From: Okeania sp. KiyG1
GTDB lineage: Bacteria > Cyanobacteriota > Cyanobacteriia > Cyanobacteriales > Microcoleaceae
Reading direction: 5' to 3'
DNA length: 64,000 nt
Assembly: GCF_014132355.1 (NCBI RefSeq)
Contig: NZ_BLZO01000057.1
Location: 1-64,000 of the forward strand
Below the pieces are notes generated by a model. It searched no databases. It worked only from the letters and a program-made list of their open reading frames with translations, and was not told the DNA's origin. Positions 38,877-46,796 of this stretch are shown here, one piece after another. Numbering within the stretch: position 1 is the stretch's first letter; each line of letters opens with the position of its first letter. Both the position numbers and the translations under genes were made by a program.

Positions 38877-39008
38877 ACAAACAAATTGCAATAACTGTCC
38901 AATAGCTAAAAGTCTTATATTATAGGTTTTTTATTCACCCTGTTGCCAGATGAGCTGCGCACAGCGCTATATTATAACGGTTCTACCGAACATGATATTA
39001 AAAGTATA

Positions 39009-39041
39009 AACCCCGCCCATATCTAGTAGATGGGTGGGGTT
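39009..39041 (-). terminator. Strong hairpin downstream of nblA
   Basis: AACCCCGCCCAT (39009-39020) pairs with ATGGGTGGGGTT (39030-39041), a 12-bp stem with one G-T pair. On the minus strand it is followed by TTTATACTTTT. Rho-independent-like, placed ~45 bp after the nblA stop. Confidence 0.7.
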
Positions 39042-39087
39042 AGTTATTAATTACCGATATATTCTTGTTTTTAATCAGAAACATCGG

Positions 39088-39258
39088 TTAAATTTTGCCT
39101 TTCATCCAGTTTTTAAACAAATTCTCCTTAACCATAGTTTGTCGCAACACTTCAACTAAATATTCTTGAGCTTCTTCCCGACTTAAGCCTTTCACTTCCT
39201 CCCGTAGAACTTGTAATTTGAACTGTTGCTCCATAGTTAAGCTATTAGACATTTCCAT
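39088..39258 (-). CDS. nblA: Phycobilisome degradation protein NblA
   Basis: The 56-residue protein MEMSNSLTMEQQFKLQVLRE ... ends FKNWMKGKI and fits the NblA family: LTxEQQFxLQVLRxEVxxLSxEEAQExLxExLRQxMVKxNLxxxxMK. NblA binds phycobiliproteins and recruits Clp protease to dismantle phycobilisomes under nitrogen or sulfur starvation. The ATG at 39256-39258 follows AAGGAGTAAACT; a second ATG two codons later is possible. It is divergent from cpcS (238 bp apart), so antenna breakdown and bilin attachment genes share an upstream region. Confidence 0.9.
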   Translation of the reverse strand: MEMSNSLTMEQQFKLQVLREEVKGLSREEAQEYLVEVLRQTMVKENLFKNWMKGKI

Positions 39259-39496
39259 AGTTTACTCCTTACTTATCTAGATCATAGATATTGGCCAATA
39301 TACTGAGGCCACAGTTAAGTTGATGTCTTTACTCTTATGTAAATTATCGTAACATTTGCTTGACATTCTGTCCATAATGTACATTTTAAAATTAATTTAT
39401 TCGACAAAAGTTAACATAAAATTAATAAAAGCTAGAAGTATTATGATGATTAGGCTAGAACTAATATCCTAAAAATTCAAAGATGGAGAAGGGCAA

Positions 39497-40087
39497 ATGG
39501 ATGCAATGGAATTTTTTCAAAAGAGTGCTGGTAAATGGCGATCGCAACGAACAACCCATCATCTAGCCTTCAGACAAGCAGAAATGGGCAGCTCAGATAT
39601 TCAAGTAACCAGCTTGGGTCCTGGAGATCCGAAAGTACTAGAAATCTGTAAAATGCACGAAATTGACCCAAGTTTGGCTACTGGAGGCGCTTTTGTGACT
39701 TGGAATGGTTCTATGGCCTGGGATAAAGATGATGAAAATCACAAAGGGTCCACTGTATTTGCGATTGTTCCAGATCCAGAAAATCCTAGAAAAGGCAGAA
39801 TGTTGCGAGAACGAGGCTATGCAGAAATTGTGCCAGTTGTGGGACGCTTTGAGATGGATGATGAAGATGGACTAAATTTGATTACAGAATATGAAACTAT
39901 GAGTTCTATTGAAAGATTCTGGTTTGCTAACCCTAATATCAGGATGCGGACTAGCGCAGTGAAGCGGTTTGGTGGATTTAATACTTCTACTTTTTGTACA
40001 GAAGTTCGAGTAGAAGAAAGCAACTCAGATTCTGAAGTAGAAACCTCACAGAATACTACACAGTTTTATTCTGCTTTTGGCTGGTAG
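39497..40087 (+). CDS. cpcS: Phycobiliprotein lyase, CpcS/CpeS family
   Basis: The 196-residue lipocalin-like lyase attaches phycocyanobilin to Cys-84-type sites of phycobiliproteins. Family signatures are MEFFQKSAGKWRSQRTTHHLAFRQAE, IDPSLATGGAFVTWNGSMAWD, GRMLRERGYAEIVPVVGRFEM, LITEYETMSSIERFWFANPNIRMRTS and KRFGGFNTSTFCTEVR. Length is normal, with a purine-rich GGAGAAGGG before the ATG. It lies between nblA (divergent) and the cpcG-type linker, a phycobilisome-related neighbourhood. Heptamer repeats follow its stop. Confidence 0.9.
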   Translation: MDAMEFFQKSAGKWRSQRTTHHLAFRQAEMGSSDIQVTSLGPGDPKVLEICKMHEIDPSLATGGAFVTWNGSMAWDKDDENHKGSTVFAIVPDPENPRKGRMLRERGYAEIVPVVGRFEMDDEDGLNLITEYETMSSIERFWFANPNIRMRTSAVKRFGGFNTSTFCTEVRVEESNSDSEVETSQNTTQFYSAFGW

Positions 40088-40724
40088 ATATAGCGCAACT
40101 CAGAAGTCAAAAGTCAGAAGTCAAAAGTCAAAAGTTAGAAGTTAGAAGTTAGAAGTAATCCTTGACTAACTTTGAGCTGCTTGGTGCGCTACCAGATGCG
40201 ACTGTCGTCGTGGGGTTGCATCTGCATTTATAGTCCGCCCCCTATTTGCCTAGTGCGATGGATAAAATTATGCCCAAAGTCAGTAAATAGATATCAAAAT
40301 GTTACAGATTGTTGCGTAAGTTAATAAAAGTGAGACTTGGATTGCCTCAATCCCTTAATCTAAAGGTTGGCTATCAAAAATGGAGCGAGAGGACTTCTGG
40401 TATAATCTCTAATTTACCGGGAGATGAATCGCGACCAAACAAACAATAAGCACTCCATTGAGATAGAATGGTGTCACTTTGGCCTTTGCAGATAGTGGTT
40501 CAAGAAATTGGCGCTCGTTGGCGTACTGTCGGGGGTTGGAAACAATCTAGATAAGTGCCACTCAAGCAGTAAACCTAAATCGTGAGGTTTGGGAATCTCC
40601 CGTTATAATCGCGAGATTTAACGAGAGATTATATCAATGATGCAATTTTTTGAATCGCAGCAAGGTTTAGTGTGCTATGGCCACACTTGATAAATCAATT
40701 TTAATATTTTAAGGAGATTCTCAC
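40088..40724. other. Gap before cpcG with heptamers and an IS605-type right-end relic
   Basis: Starts with AAAAGTC/GAAGTTA heptamers (40097-40155). Between about 40545 and 40637 a stretch reads AACCTAAATCGTGAGGTTTG GGAATCTCCCGTTAT ... ATATCAA, which looks like the right end of a tnpB element (AATCTCCC hairpin then TCAA at 40634-40637). The tnpB frame itself is gone. AAGGAG at 40711-40716 is the ribosome site for the next gene. Confidence 0.45.
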
Positions 40725-41480
40725 GTGGCGATTCCATTATTAGAATACAAACCTATCACTCAAAACTCACGAGTTGCAGGTTATGAAATCCCTGGTGATG
40801 ACCAACCAATGATTTATTCAGCTGAATCTTTGCCTTCAGGTTCAGAGTGGGATGAGTTAATTTGGGCAGCTTATCGCCAAATTTATAGCGAACATCAGAT
40901 TCTGAAGAGCGATCGCCAAATCTTCCTAGAATCTCAACTCAAAGATGGTCAAATTACAGTTCGAGATTTCATTCGTGGTTTGGTAGTTTCCGATCCATTC
41001 CGTCGTAACAACTACGAGACAAATAGCAACTATCGCTTTGTTGAGTTATGTGTTCAACGAGTTTTAGGTCGTGATGTTTACAGCGAAAGGGAAAAAATTG
41101 CTTGGTCTATCGTTGTAGCGACCAAGGGTATTGAAGGTTTCATTGATGAGTTGCTTGATAGCGAGGAATACCTCGACAACTTTGGTTTTGATACTGTACC
41201 TTACCAGCGTCGTCGGGTTATACCCCAAAGGGACGGAGGAGAAACTCCTTTTAACCTAAAGACACCTCGTTATGGTTTCTACTATCGGACTATTCTTGGT
41301 TTCCCTCAAATAGTTTACCAAAATCAATTACGTCGCTTTACTCCCCAAGAAAAGAAACCAAAAGAAGGCGATCCTTCTCTTTATTTAGACTTAGCACGGG
41401 GTCTTAATGTTCAAGGTACATCAGCACGAGTTAATCTAGGTAATATCAATCTGGGTATGGTACCTTATCGTAAGGTATAA
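40725..41480 (+). CDS. cpcG: Phycobilisome rod-core linker, CpcG family
   Basis: The 251-residue linker starts at GTG (40725), eight bases after AAGGAG, reading [21 protein letters not shown], the standard CpcG N-terminus. The Pfam linker domain (~residues 15-145) includes [38 protein letters not shown] and [26 protein letters not shown]. The C-terminus ends in short hydrophobic and Arg-rich sequence rather than the hydrophobic helix of the CpcL type. It attaches phycocyanin rods to the allophycocyanin core. A large hairpin follows the stop. Confidence 0.93.
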   Translation: MAIPLLEYKPITQNSRVAGYEIPGDDQPMIYSAESLPSGSEWDELIWAAYRQIYSEHQILKSDRQIFLESQLKDGQITVRDFIRGLVVSDPFRRNNYETNSNYRFVELCVQRVLGRDVYSEREKIAWSIVVATKGIEGFIDELLDSEEYLDNFGFDTVPYQRRRVIPQRDGGETPFNLKTPRYGFYYRTILGFPQIVYQNQLRRFTPQEKKPKEGDPSLYLDLARGLNVQGTSARVNLGNINLGMVPYRKV

Positions 41481-41519
41481 CTTAGGTTCTGACTCTAGCA
41501 TCTCTGTTGAGTAGAATTA

Positions 41520-41608
41520 AATTTTGTAGGGGTGGAATATTTGTGCAGAGTATTTGGTTAACTTGCCAAAACTAGGAACATGAGTATTCTATCCCTACAA
41601 ATTTTTAT
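41520..41608 (+). terminator. Stem-loop after cpcG
   Basis: TTGTAGGG-TGGAATA pairs imperfectly with TATTCTA-CCCTACAA (41592-41600 at the distal arm), enclosing an inner TTTGG...CCAAA hairpin (41552-41569); the distal arm runs into ATTTTTAT. A probable terminator, or a small palindromic repeat. Confidence 0.5.
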
Positions 41609-41610
41609 AT

Positions 41611-42012
41611 AACCCACATTCCGCACTTCTTAACATTTAATTGATAAATAAATTTTATACGGTTGTAGTGCAAATTTTTTAGCTTGAGCGACTAAAAAGT
41701 TAGGACGGGTGAGAGACACTTCCCAAAAAGATACAAGTACAATTATTCCTCCCACACTTCCCACACTTCCCACACTTCCCACACTTCCCACACTTCCTTG
41801 ACGCACTACCTTTTATACTTCGGCTAATATCCTTAGCCAGCAATTGTTTCAGCCATTCAAGCTCAAAATCCAAAATGTAAACTTTTGTTACTAAAATTCT
41901 CATAAAACAAGGAATATTGGCGATCGCAACTCCTGTAAGTACATTTTATCGTTCAAGAAATTTTGGGAATGTAAACAGATATAAAGATATATTGAGAACT
42001 GCGGAATGTGGG
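41611..42012. mobile_element. MITE-like element, family 1, long variant
   Basis: It has AACCCACATTCCGCAC at the left and inverted GCGGAATGTGGG at the right (42001-42012). The interior differs from the 46354 and 49929 copies and contains a CCCACACTT nonamer run (41752-41798). The Cys-Gly-Lys peptide read from that run is an artefact. Confidence 0.55.
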
Positions 42013-42029
42013 ATATAAGAAAAATTAGA

Positions 42030-42341
42030 TAGGGCTTGCTGATTAAATATCAAAGCATTGACTGATATTGGTTAAAGCATTTTTTGGTCTAAAAAAGTGC
42101 GCCTGTTTTCAGCTTTTTGAGCTACATAAAGCTAGTATTTTGGGACGATTATGGCAGAAAAATCACTATATCCAATTTTTCCGAATACCTCCTCTATAAT
42201 TCCCATTTTTCCTGACTTCCCCTCCCCTCCACGGTCGGGGTTAGGGGTGGGTTGGGAGGGGAGGGGTTAGGGGTAGGTTGACTCCTGTCTCCTGTCTCCT
42301 GTCTCCTAGCTCTACTAAAAGACTTTTTCAGCACACCCTAT
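42030..42341. mobile_element. MITE-like element, family 5
   Basis: The left end TAGGGCTTGCTGATTAAAT and right end TTTTTCAGCACACCCTATA are inverted. It contains the GC-rich CCACGGTCGGGGTTAGGGG cassette and GTCTCCT heptamers. A sister copy is at 52769-53054. The right end abuts the stop codon of the HxlR gene. Confidence 0.65.
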
Positions 42342-42342
42342 A

Positions 42343-42705
42343 TTAGATATTTTGCTCTTCTGCCCATTGCTTCAACTCTTCTAAAAAAGAAAGTGTTGTT
42401 TTCCCAAAATCAGTTGTCTCGTAGGTGACAACAAAAGGTCTTGTACTAACGACCTCGCGCTTAACCAAACCATCATTCTCCATCTCTCTTAACCTCTGAG
42501 TTACTATTTTTTTACTCGCTCCACCCAGTTGACGAACTAGATCGCCAAACCGTACAGGTTTATCCTTGAGATGCCAAAGAATAGATCCTTTCCATTTTCC
42601 ACCTATAAGCCTCATTCCGCGTTCGATTGGACAAGGTTCCAGACAAGGTTCAATTGCCCGCTTGCGACCTAGATCGTCGGTTTCAATTTCAATCTTAGAA
42701 CTCAT
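42343..42705 (-). CDS. HxlR-family transcriptional regulator
   Basis: The 120-residue winged-helix protein carries the HxlR hallmark CPIERGMRLIGGKWKGSILWHL followed by PVRFGDLVRQLGGASKKIVTQRLREMENDGLVKREV. Two cysteines, C21 and C25, lie at the N-terminus, where redox- or quinone-sensing members (YodB, HypR types) carry their sensor Cys. It is divergent from an MdaB-like quinone reductase with 102 bp between, the classic arrangement of a local repressor and its target. A GTTACT/AGTAAC inverted repeat lies in that gap. The electrophile-sensing role is inferred from family and context. Confidence 0.85.
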   Translation of the reverse strand: MSSKIEIETDDLGRKRAIEPCLEPCPIERGMRLIGGKWKGSILWHLKDKPVRFGDLVRQLGGASKKIVTQRLREMENDGLVKREVVSTRPFVVTYETTDFGKTTLSFLEELKQWAEEQNI

Positions 42706-42715
42706 TTCCCACCTG

Positions 42716-42748
42716 GTTACTAAAAATATACTGGTTGACTATAGTAAC
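42716..42748. promoter_or_regulatory. Candidate HxlR operator
   Basis: GTTACT (42716-42721) and AGTAAC (42743-42748) form an inverted repeat between the divergent HxlR and MdaB-like genes. CTGGTT occurs twice as a direct repeat (42713, 42731) across the same stretch. Position and symmetry suit an autoregulatory operator; the specific sequence is not verified. Confidence 0.45.
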
Positions 42749-42807
42749 TTAATTTTGTATCTTTCAATTAAGGCAGTGACAAATACCAAATAAATCAAGG
42801 CAAACTA

Positions 42808-43428
42808 ATGAAAACTCTGCTCTTAATTTTAGGCAAAGAAACTAATGAATTTGCTAAAGGTAACTATAATCAAAGTCTTTTTGCGACCGCAGTAGAAACT
42901 TTAAAAGCTCGTTATAATATTTTGACTACTATTGTTGAAGAAGGCTACAATGTTCCAGAAGAAATCGCCAAGTTCAAACAAGCTGACGCAGTAATCTTTC
43001 AATACCCAGTTTACTGGTTCATGATGCCATCAAGCTTAAAACGATACCTAGATGATGTTTATGCTTATGGTGAATTTTTTGCGTTTAGTGGTGGTGAATA
43101 TGGATCGGGTGGACTGATGAAAGGTAAAAAGTTTATGCTCTCTACTACCTGGAATGCACCCATCGAAGTCTTCAATAATCAGAATCCGAATAGCTTTTTT
43201 GAAGGGCGATCGGTAGAAGAAGTATTGCTACCAATGCGTAAATCTCAGGAATATTGTGGTTTAGAGGAGTTACCTCATTTTTCTTGCCACAACATTGTTA
43301 AAAATCCTCAATTTGAGTCCGATAAAGAGCGGTACATTCTTCATTTAACTAAAGTTTTTCTTGATTTCAATCCTTTTATAAATGCAGACACTCAACAAGT
43401 AGCATCTATAGTCAGTAATGCTGGCTAA
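42808..43428 (+). CDS. MdaB-like NAD(P)H quinone reductase (flavodoxin fold)
   Basis: The 206-residue protein begins MKTLLLILGKETNEFAKGNYNQSL. The core AVIFQYPVYWFMMPSSLKRYLDDVYAYGEFFAF is the FAD-binding signature of the MdaB/NQO-like group, followed by GGLMKGKKFMLSTTWNAP. Such enzymes reduce quinones by two electrons, avoiding semiquinone radicals. It starts a same-strand series with a GST, an ABM monooxygenase and an SDR, and is divergent from the HxlR regulator, which probably controls it. Confidence 0.85.
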   Translation: MKTLLLILGKETNEFAKGNYNQSLFATAVETLKARYNILTTIVEEGYNVPEEIAKFKQADAVIFQYPVYWFMMPSSLKRYLDDVYAYGEFFAFSGGEYGSGGLMKGKKFMLSTTWNAPIEVFNNQNPNSFFEGRSVEEVLLPMRKSQEYCGLEELPHFSCHNIVKNPQFESDKERYILHLTKVFLDFNPFINADTQQVASIVSNAG

Positions 43429-43713
43429 TGCTGGATTTCTCCTCGAAAAACACTATTGCAGGATGGCGGAATTAACGAATTCAGAATTCTGAATTCAGAA
43501 GTTAACCCAACCCTAACCCCTCCCAGGAGGGGAAGTAGAGGATTTGAGATCCGCTCCAAAAACATTTCGCCTTAAAAGGCGTGGTTTTAGATCCATATTA
43601 TTTTGATAACTGACCAGTTACAAAATCCTAAAACAATAACAAATCAGTACTTTTGACTTTTGAATTTTAACTTCCGCGTAGCGACACTATGAATTTATAA
43701 CCGAGAAAAGATC

Positions 43714-44424
43714 GTGACACAACAACCAGATATTCATCTTTATACAGCCTCCACCATGAACGGATGGAAGCCAGTAATTTTTCTTGAAGAAGCTGAAGTT
43801 GAGTATGACATGACCTATATTGACTTTTCTAAAAAAGAACAAAAGTCAGATTGGTACATGAAGCTCAACCCGAACGGACGTATTCCAACGATCATAGACC
43901 GGGGTAATGACGATTTTGCTGTTTTTGAATCGGGTGCAATTCTCTGGTATTTGGCAGAAAAATATCAAAAGTTTCTCCCTCAAAATGAAAAAGCTCGCTC
44001 TCAAACACTTCAATGGTTAATGTTTCAAATGGGTGGTATCGGACCAATGATGGGACAGGCGATGTACTTTCAAAGAATTGCCGAACCCCAGGGACATCGA
44101 GATGAGTTTGCGATCGAGCGATATGTAAAAGAGTCGCGTAGATTACTGGAAGTATTGGATAAACAGCTTGAGGGTAAAATATTCTTGGTGGGAGATGAAT
44201 TTACGATCGCAGATATCGCTACTTATCCTTGGGCGAGGTCCTACTATTGGGCAAAGGTTTCTGTAGACGGGTTGAACAATCTTCAAGCTTGGTTTGACTG
44301 TATTGACGAACGACCTGCTACCCAAAGAGCTTTAGAAAAACCCAAACCCGTACCTGCGTTTTTTGGTCGGGGTGATGTTGACACTGCCCAAGCTGCCAAT
44401 GCAGCTAGATTTAAAGATAACTGA
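43714..44424 (+). CDS. Glutathione S-transferase family protein
   Basis: The 236-residue protein has a thioredoxin-like N-terminal domain (IHLYTASTMNGWKPVIFLEEAEVEYDMTYID, NPNGRIPTIID, FESGAILWYLAEKY) and a helical C-terminal domain (WLMFQMGGIGPMMGQAMYF, EGKIFLVGDEFTIADIATYPW). This pattern matches the bacterial YfcG/Ure2p-like GST group with disulfide-bond oxidoreductase or conjugation activity. The start is GTG at 43714, with GAGAAAAG upstream. It fits the redox cluster. The preceding 285 bp hold only repeat-like GC-rich sequence. Confidence 0.85.
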   Translation: MTQQPDIHLYTASTMNGWKPVIFLEEAEVEYDMTYIDFSKKEQKSDWYMKLNPNGRIPTIIDRGNDDFAVFESGAILWYLAEKYQKFLPQNEKARSQTLQWLMFQMGGIGPMMGQAMYFQRIAEPQGHRDEFAIERYVKESRRLLEVLDKQLEGKIFLVGDEFTIADIATYPWARSYYWAKVSVDGLNNLQAWFDCIDERPATQRALEKPKPVPAFFGRGDVDTAQAANAARFKDN

Positions 44425-44462
44425 TACATCAACTTCAATCCTAGTGAACAATAGAAAATTAG

Positions 44463-44977
44463 GGCGTTGCTGATTCTGGGTATGATGCAAGCCCCTAACC
44501 CCCAATTTTGGGGGAATAAAACTCTAAAGAAAATTAGGGCGTTGCTGATTCTGGGTATGATGCAAGCCCCCCTAACCCCCCAATTTTGGGGGGAATAAAA
44601 CTCTAAAAGTCCCCCTTTATATAGAATCCGGTTGAATAGTGATTGTATAGTTAGGAGTAGGGGACCCACCCTAACCCCTCCGGTGGAGGGGAAGAGGGGA
44701 GTGGGGGAGTGGGGGAGTAGGGGAGATTAAAGGTTTGAAGTAATTTAAGAAATTATCAACATATACTATATAATCGGATTCTATATTATTAATCCCCTCC
44801 CGTCCCCGATTTTATCCCCCTCCTGTCCCCCTTGGAAAGGGGGAAGCCAGATGTTGCTTCGCTTTTTGTTGAACGGGGGAAGCCAGAGGATGCTGCGCTT
44901 TTTGTTGAATGGGGGATGCGCGGGGGCGAAGGCGAGAACCAAACAATCGCGCATTCATACTTCAATTCAGCAACGCC
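44463..44977. mobile_element. MITE-like element, family 4, with a family-3 element nested inside
   Basis: GGCGTTGCTGATTCTGGGTA occurs at 44463 and again at 44538, and the inverted end TTCAGCAACGCC closes at 44977. At 44619-44786 a complete family-3 element (ATATAGAATCCGG ... ATTCTATAT) interrupts it. The uninterrupted sister at 56614-56921 joins the two flanks directly. Also holds GAAGCCAGAxGxTGC repeats. Confidence 0.7.
44619..44786. mobile_element. Nested family-3 MITE-like element
   Basis: 168 bp with inverted ends ATATAGAATCCGG and CGGATTCTATAT. It holds TAGGGGACCCACCC and GGGGGAGT microsatellite sequence. It is inserted within a family-4 element. Confidence 0.65.
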
Positions 44978-45003
44978 AAAATTAGAAACAAAGAGTAAAG
45001 ATC

Positions 45004-45300
45004 ATGAGCGAAAAACTATACACTGTTGCCGTATTGAAGGCTCAAACTGGAAAGTTTAACGAGCTAGTTGCGGTTCTAGAAGAGCTAGCAAGACAGACTC
45101 GTCAGGAAGCAGGGGCGTTGCAATATGGATTTTATCGTAACCAAGAAGATCCTAATACCATACTGTCTTTTGAAGAATGGCAAGATACGGATTTTGAATC
45201 TGCACATTGGAAAACACCCCATCTTATTTCAGCGGTTGAAAAATTCAAGGACATTTTGGATGGCGAACCAATCGTCTATAAAAGCCATCAAATCATCTAA
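45004..45300 (+). CDS. ABM-domain (antibiotic biosynthesis monooxygenase-like) protein
   Basis: The 98-residue dimeric alpha-beta barrel type protein starts MSEKLYTVAVLKAQTGKFNELV; TRQEAGALQYGFYRNQEDPNTILSFEEWQD is the ABM/YgiN signature. Members such as YgiN act as quinol monooxygenases and are often paired with MdaB in redox cycling, which agrees with the MdaB-like gene 1.6 kb upstream. It sits 47 bp before the SDR gene and is likely co-transcribed with it. Confidence 0.8.
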   Translation: MSEKLYTVAVLKAQTGKFNELVAVLEELARQTRQEAGALQYGFYRNQEDPNTILSFEEWQDTDFESAHWKTPHLISAVEKFKDILDGEPIVYKSHQII

Positions 45301-45347
45301 GTTTGTTTCATAAATCAAAGTATTTTTTCCCAGAAAGGAGATTTCTT

Positions 45348-46151
45348 ATGAGTAAGACAATTTTAATGACGGGTGCAGGATCGGGATTCGGTAAAGGTAC
45401 GGTGCTGGGGTTGGCAAAAAAAGGTCATAAGGTAATTGCTACCTGTGAAAACTGGCCTCAAGTTACTGAACTCAAAGCAGCAGCAGAACAAGAAGGTGTA
45501 GAAGTTGAAATCACTAAGATGGATCTGCTGAATAAAGATGAACGTGAATTTGTGTTTGAGAAATATGGCGAGGAACTCGACATTTTAGCTCCCAACGCAG
45601 CTACTGGGGAAACGGGTCCTATAGCTGAAATTCCTGTCGATCGAGTACGTCGCGTATTTGAGGTGAATGTCTTCTGTACGCTAGAATTTATCCAGCCGTT
45701 CGCCCGTCATTTTGTCAAAAAAGGCAAGGGAAAGATTATCTTTACTTCTTCGATCGCGGGGTTTGCCACCTTCCCGTTTCTCGCACCCTATTGCGCGTCC
45801 AAACACGCCCTCGAAGCCATTGTGCAGTTGATGCGTGAGGAAATGGAAGGTACTGGAGTACAGATTGCAACTATTAACCCCGGACCATTTCGTACTGGCT
45901 TTAACGATCGTATGTACGACACCCTCGACCAGTGGTACGACCCCGACCGAAACTTCACCCCAGAGAAGCCAGTTCGGGATATACAGCAACTATTTGCAGG
46001 GGAAGATTTGCAACTCGACCCTCAAGGAATGATTGACTTCATGATCGAAACTATTCCTCAAGACAATCATAAATTTCGCAATGTTTATCCTCAGCGTTTT
46101 ATTGAGGATGTGAAGAAGTATCAAGAAAACTTGTGGGATATTCAGGTTTAA
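45348..46151 (+). CDS. Short-chain dehydrogenase/reductase
   Basis: The 267-residue SDR starts at the ATG reading MSKTILMTGAGSGFGKG, preceded by AAAGGAGA. It has the TGxxxGxG nucleotide site (residues 8-15), a D-x-L segment, LAPNAATGETG in place of NNAG, SSIAGF and the catalytic YCASK. The N-terminal Rossmann sequence lacks an obvious acidic residue for NAD, so cofactor choice is open. Substrate unknown; the cluster suggests carbonyl or quinone detoxification. The stop codon (46149-46151) overlaps the first base of a family-3 type inverted repeat. Confidence 0.87.
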   Translation: MSKTILMTGAGSGFGKGTVLGLAKKGHKVIATCENWPQVTELKAAAEQEGVEVEITKMDLLNKDEREFVFEKYGEELDILAPNAATGETGPIAEIPVDRVRRVFEVNVFCTLEFIQPFARHFVKKGKGKIIFTSSIAGFATFPFLAPYCASKHALEAIVQLMREEMEGTGVQIATINPGPFRTGFNDRMYDTLDQWYDPDRNFTPEKPVRDIQQLFAGEDLQLDPQGMIDFMIETIPQDNHKFRNVYPQRFIEDVKKYQENLWDIQV

Positions 46152-46312
46152 TATCAAATCCGGTAGCATCGGTGTAATTAGATAGGGAGGTAGGGAGATA
46201 GGGAGATGGGGAAATGGGGACCCACCCCTAACCCCTCCCTGGAGGGGAGAAATATTTGGTAATGGTTGAAGATGGAACATTTTTTACGTGCCGAATTAAA
46301 CGGATTTGATAT
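46151..46312. mobile_element. MITE-like element, family 3 variant abutting the SDR stop
   Basis: ATATCAAATCCGG (46151) and inverted CGGATTTGATAT (46301-46312) bound 162 bp with a GATAGGGA microsatellite and ACCCACCCCTAACCCCTCCC. The left end begins at the last base of the SDR stop codon. Confidence 0.65.
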
Positions 46313-46353
46313 AATCTAAGTTCGCGATTTTCATTGAAGAAGGCAGAAGGCAG

Positions 46354-46643
46354 AACCCACATTCCGCACTACAAAATTTAGCATAAAAATATAATTCAAA
46401 AGTAAGAAGTAAGAAGTAAGAAGTAAGAAGTAAGAAGTAAGAAGTAAGAAGTAAGAAGTAAGAAGTAAATTATAGTGGTCAATAGGAATCAACTACTCAT
46501 TAAGTATTTATGCTTAATATTTAACTGAGAATTTGACTCCCGATCAAGGTAAATGAGGATAATTTATATAGTATAAATACCTAAGCAACCTCAGGATTTT
46601 ATACTCATTTTCATGTTACAAATTGAAGTGCGGAATGTGGGTT
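46354..46643. mobile_element. MITE-like element, family 1
   Basis: This complete 290-bp copy has AACCCACATTCCGCAC at the left and GTGCGGAATGTGGGTT at 46628-46643. Inside is a run of AAGTAAG heptamers (46399-46466) followed by the ~170-bp conserved body shared with 38700-38876 and 50015-50191. Confidence 0.75.
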
Positions 46644-46796
46644 AAAACCTGCGGAATGTAGGTAGGATTAAGGTAAAAATCCTCTCACACGCCGTGGAGA
46701 AACAATGAATTAATTTTCCTTTTATTCAATCCTATCCGTTTTAGGGAGAGGTAATTATCAATTATCAATTATCAATTATCAATTATTTACATCTCC
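46644..46796. repeat. CAATTAT heptamers downstream of the SIS gene
   Basis: A short gap with GGGAGAGGTAATTATCAATT type sequence (family-6 end) and CAATTAT heptamers up to the SIS gene's stop. No gene. Confidence 0.45.

Noticed and set aside
41700-41903. Cys-rich peptide with KCGKCGKCGKCG, possible metal-binding protein
   Set aside because: Produced by a CCCACACTT nonamer run within a family-1 element; the flanking sequence is not coding-like.
44832-45059. 75-codon frame before the ABM gene
   Set aside because: Encoded by the family-4 element interior and overlapping the true ABM start; its repeats match the non-coding element at 56614.
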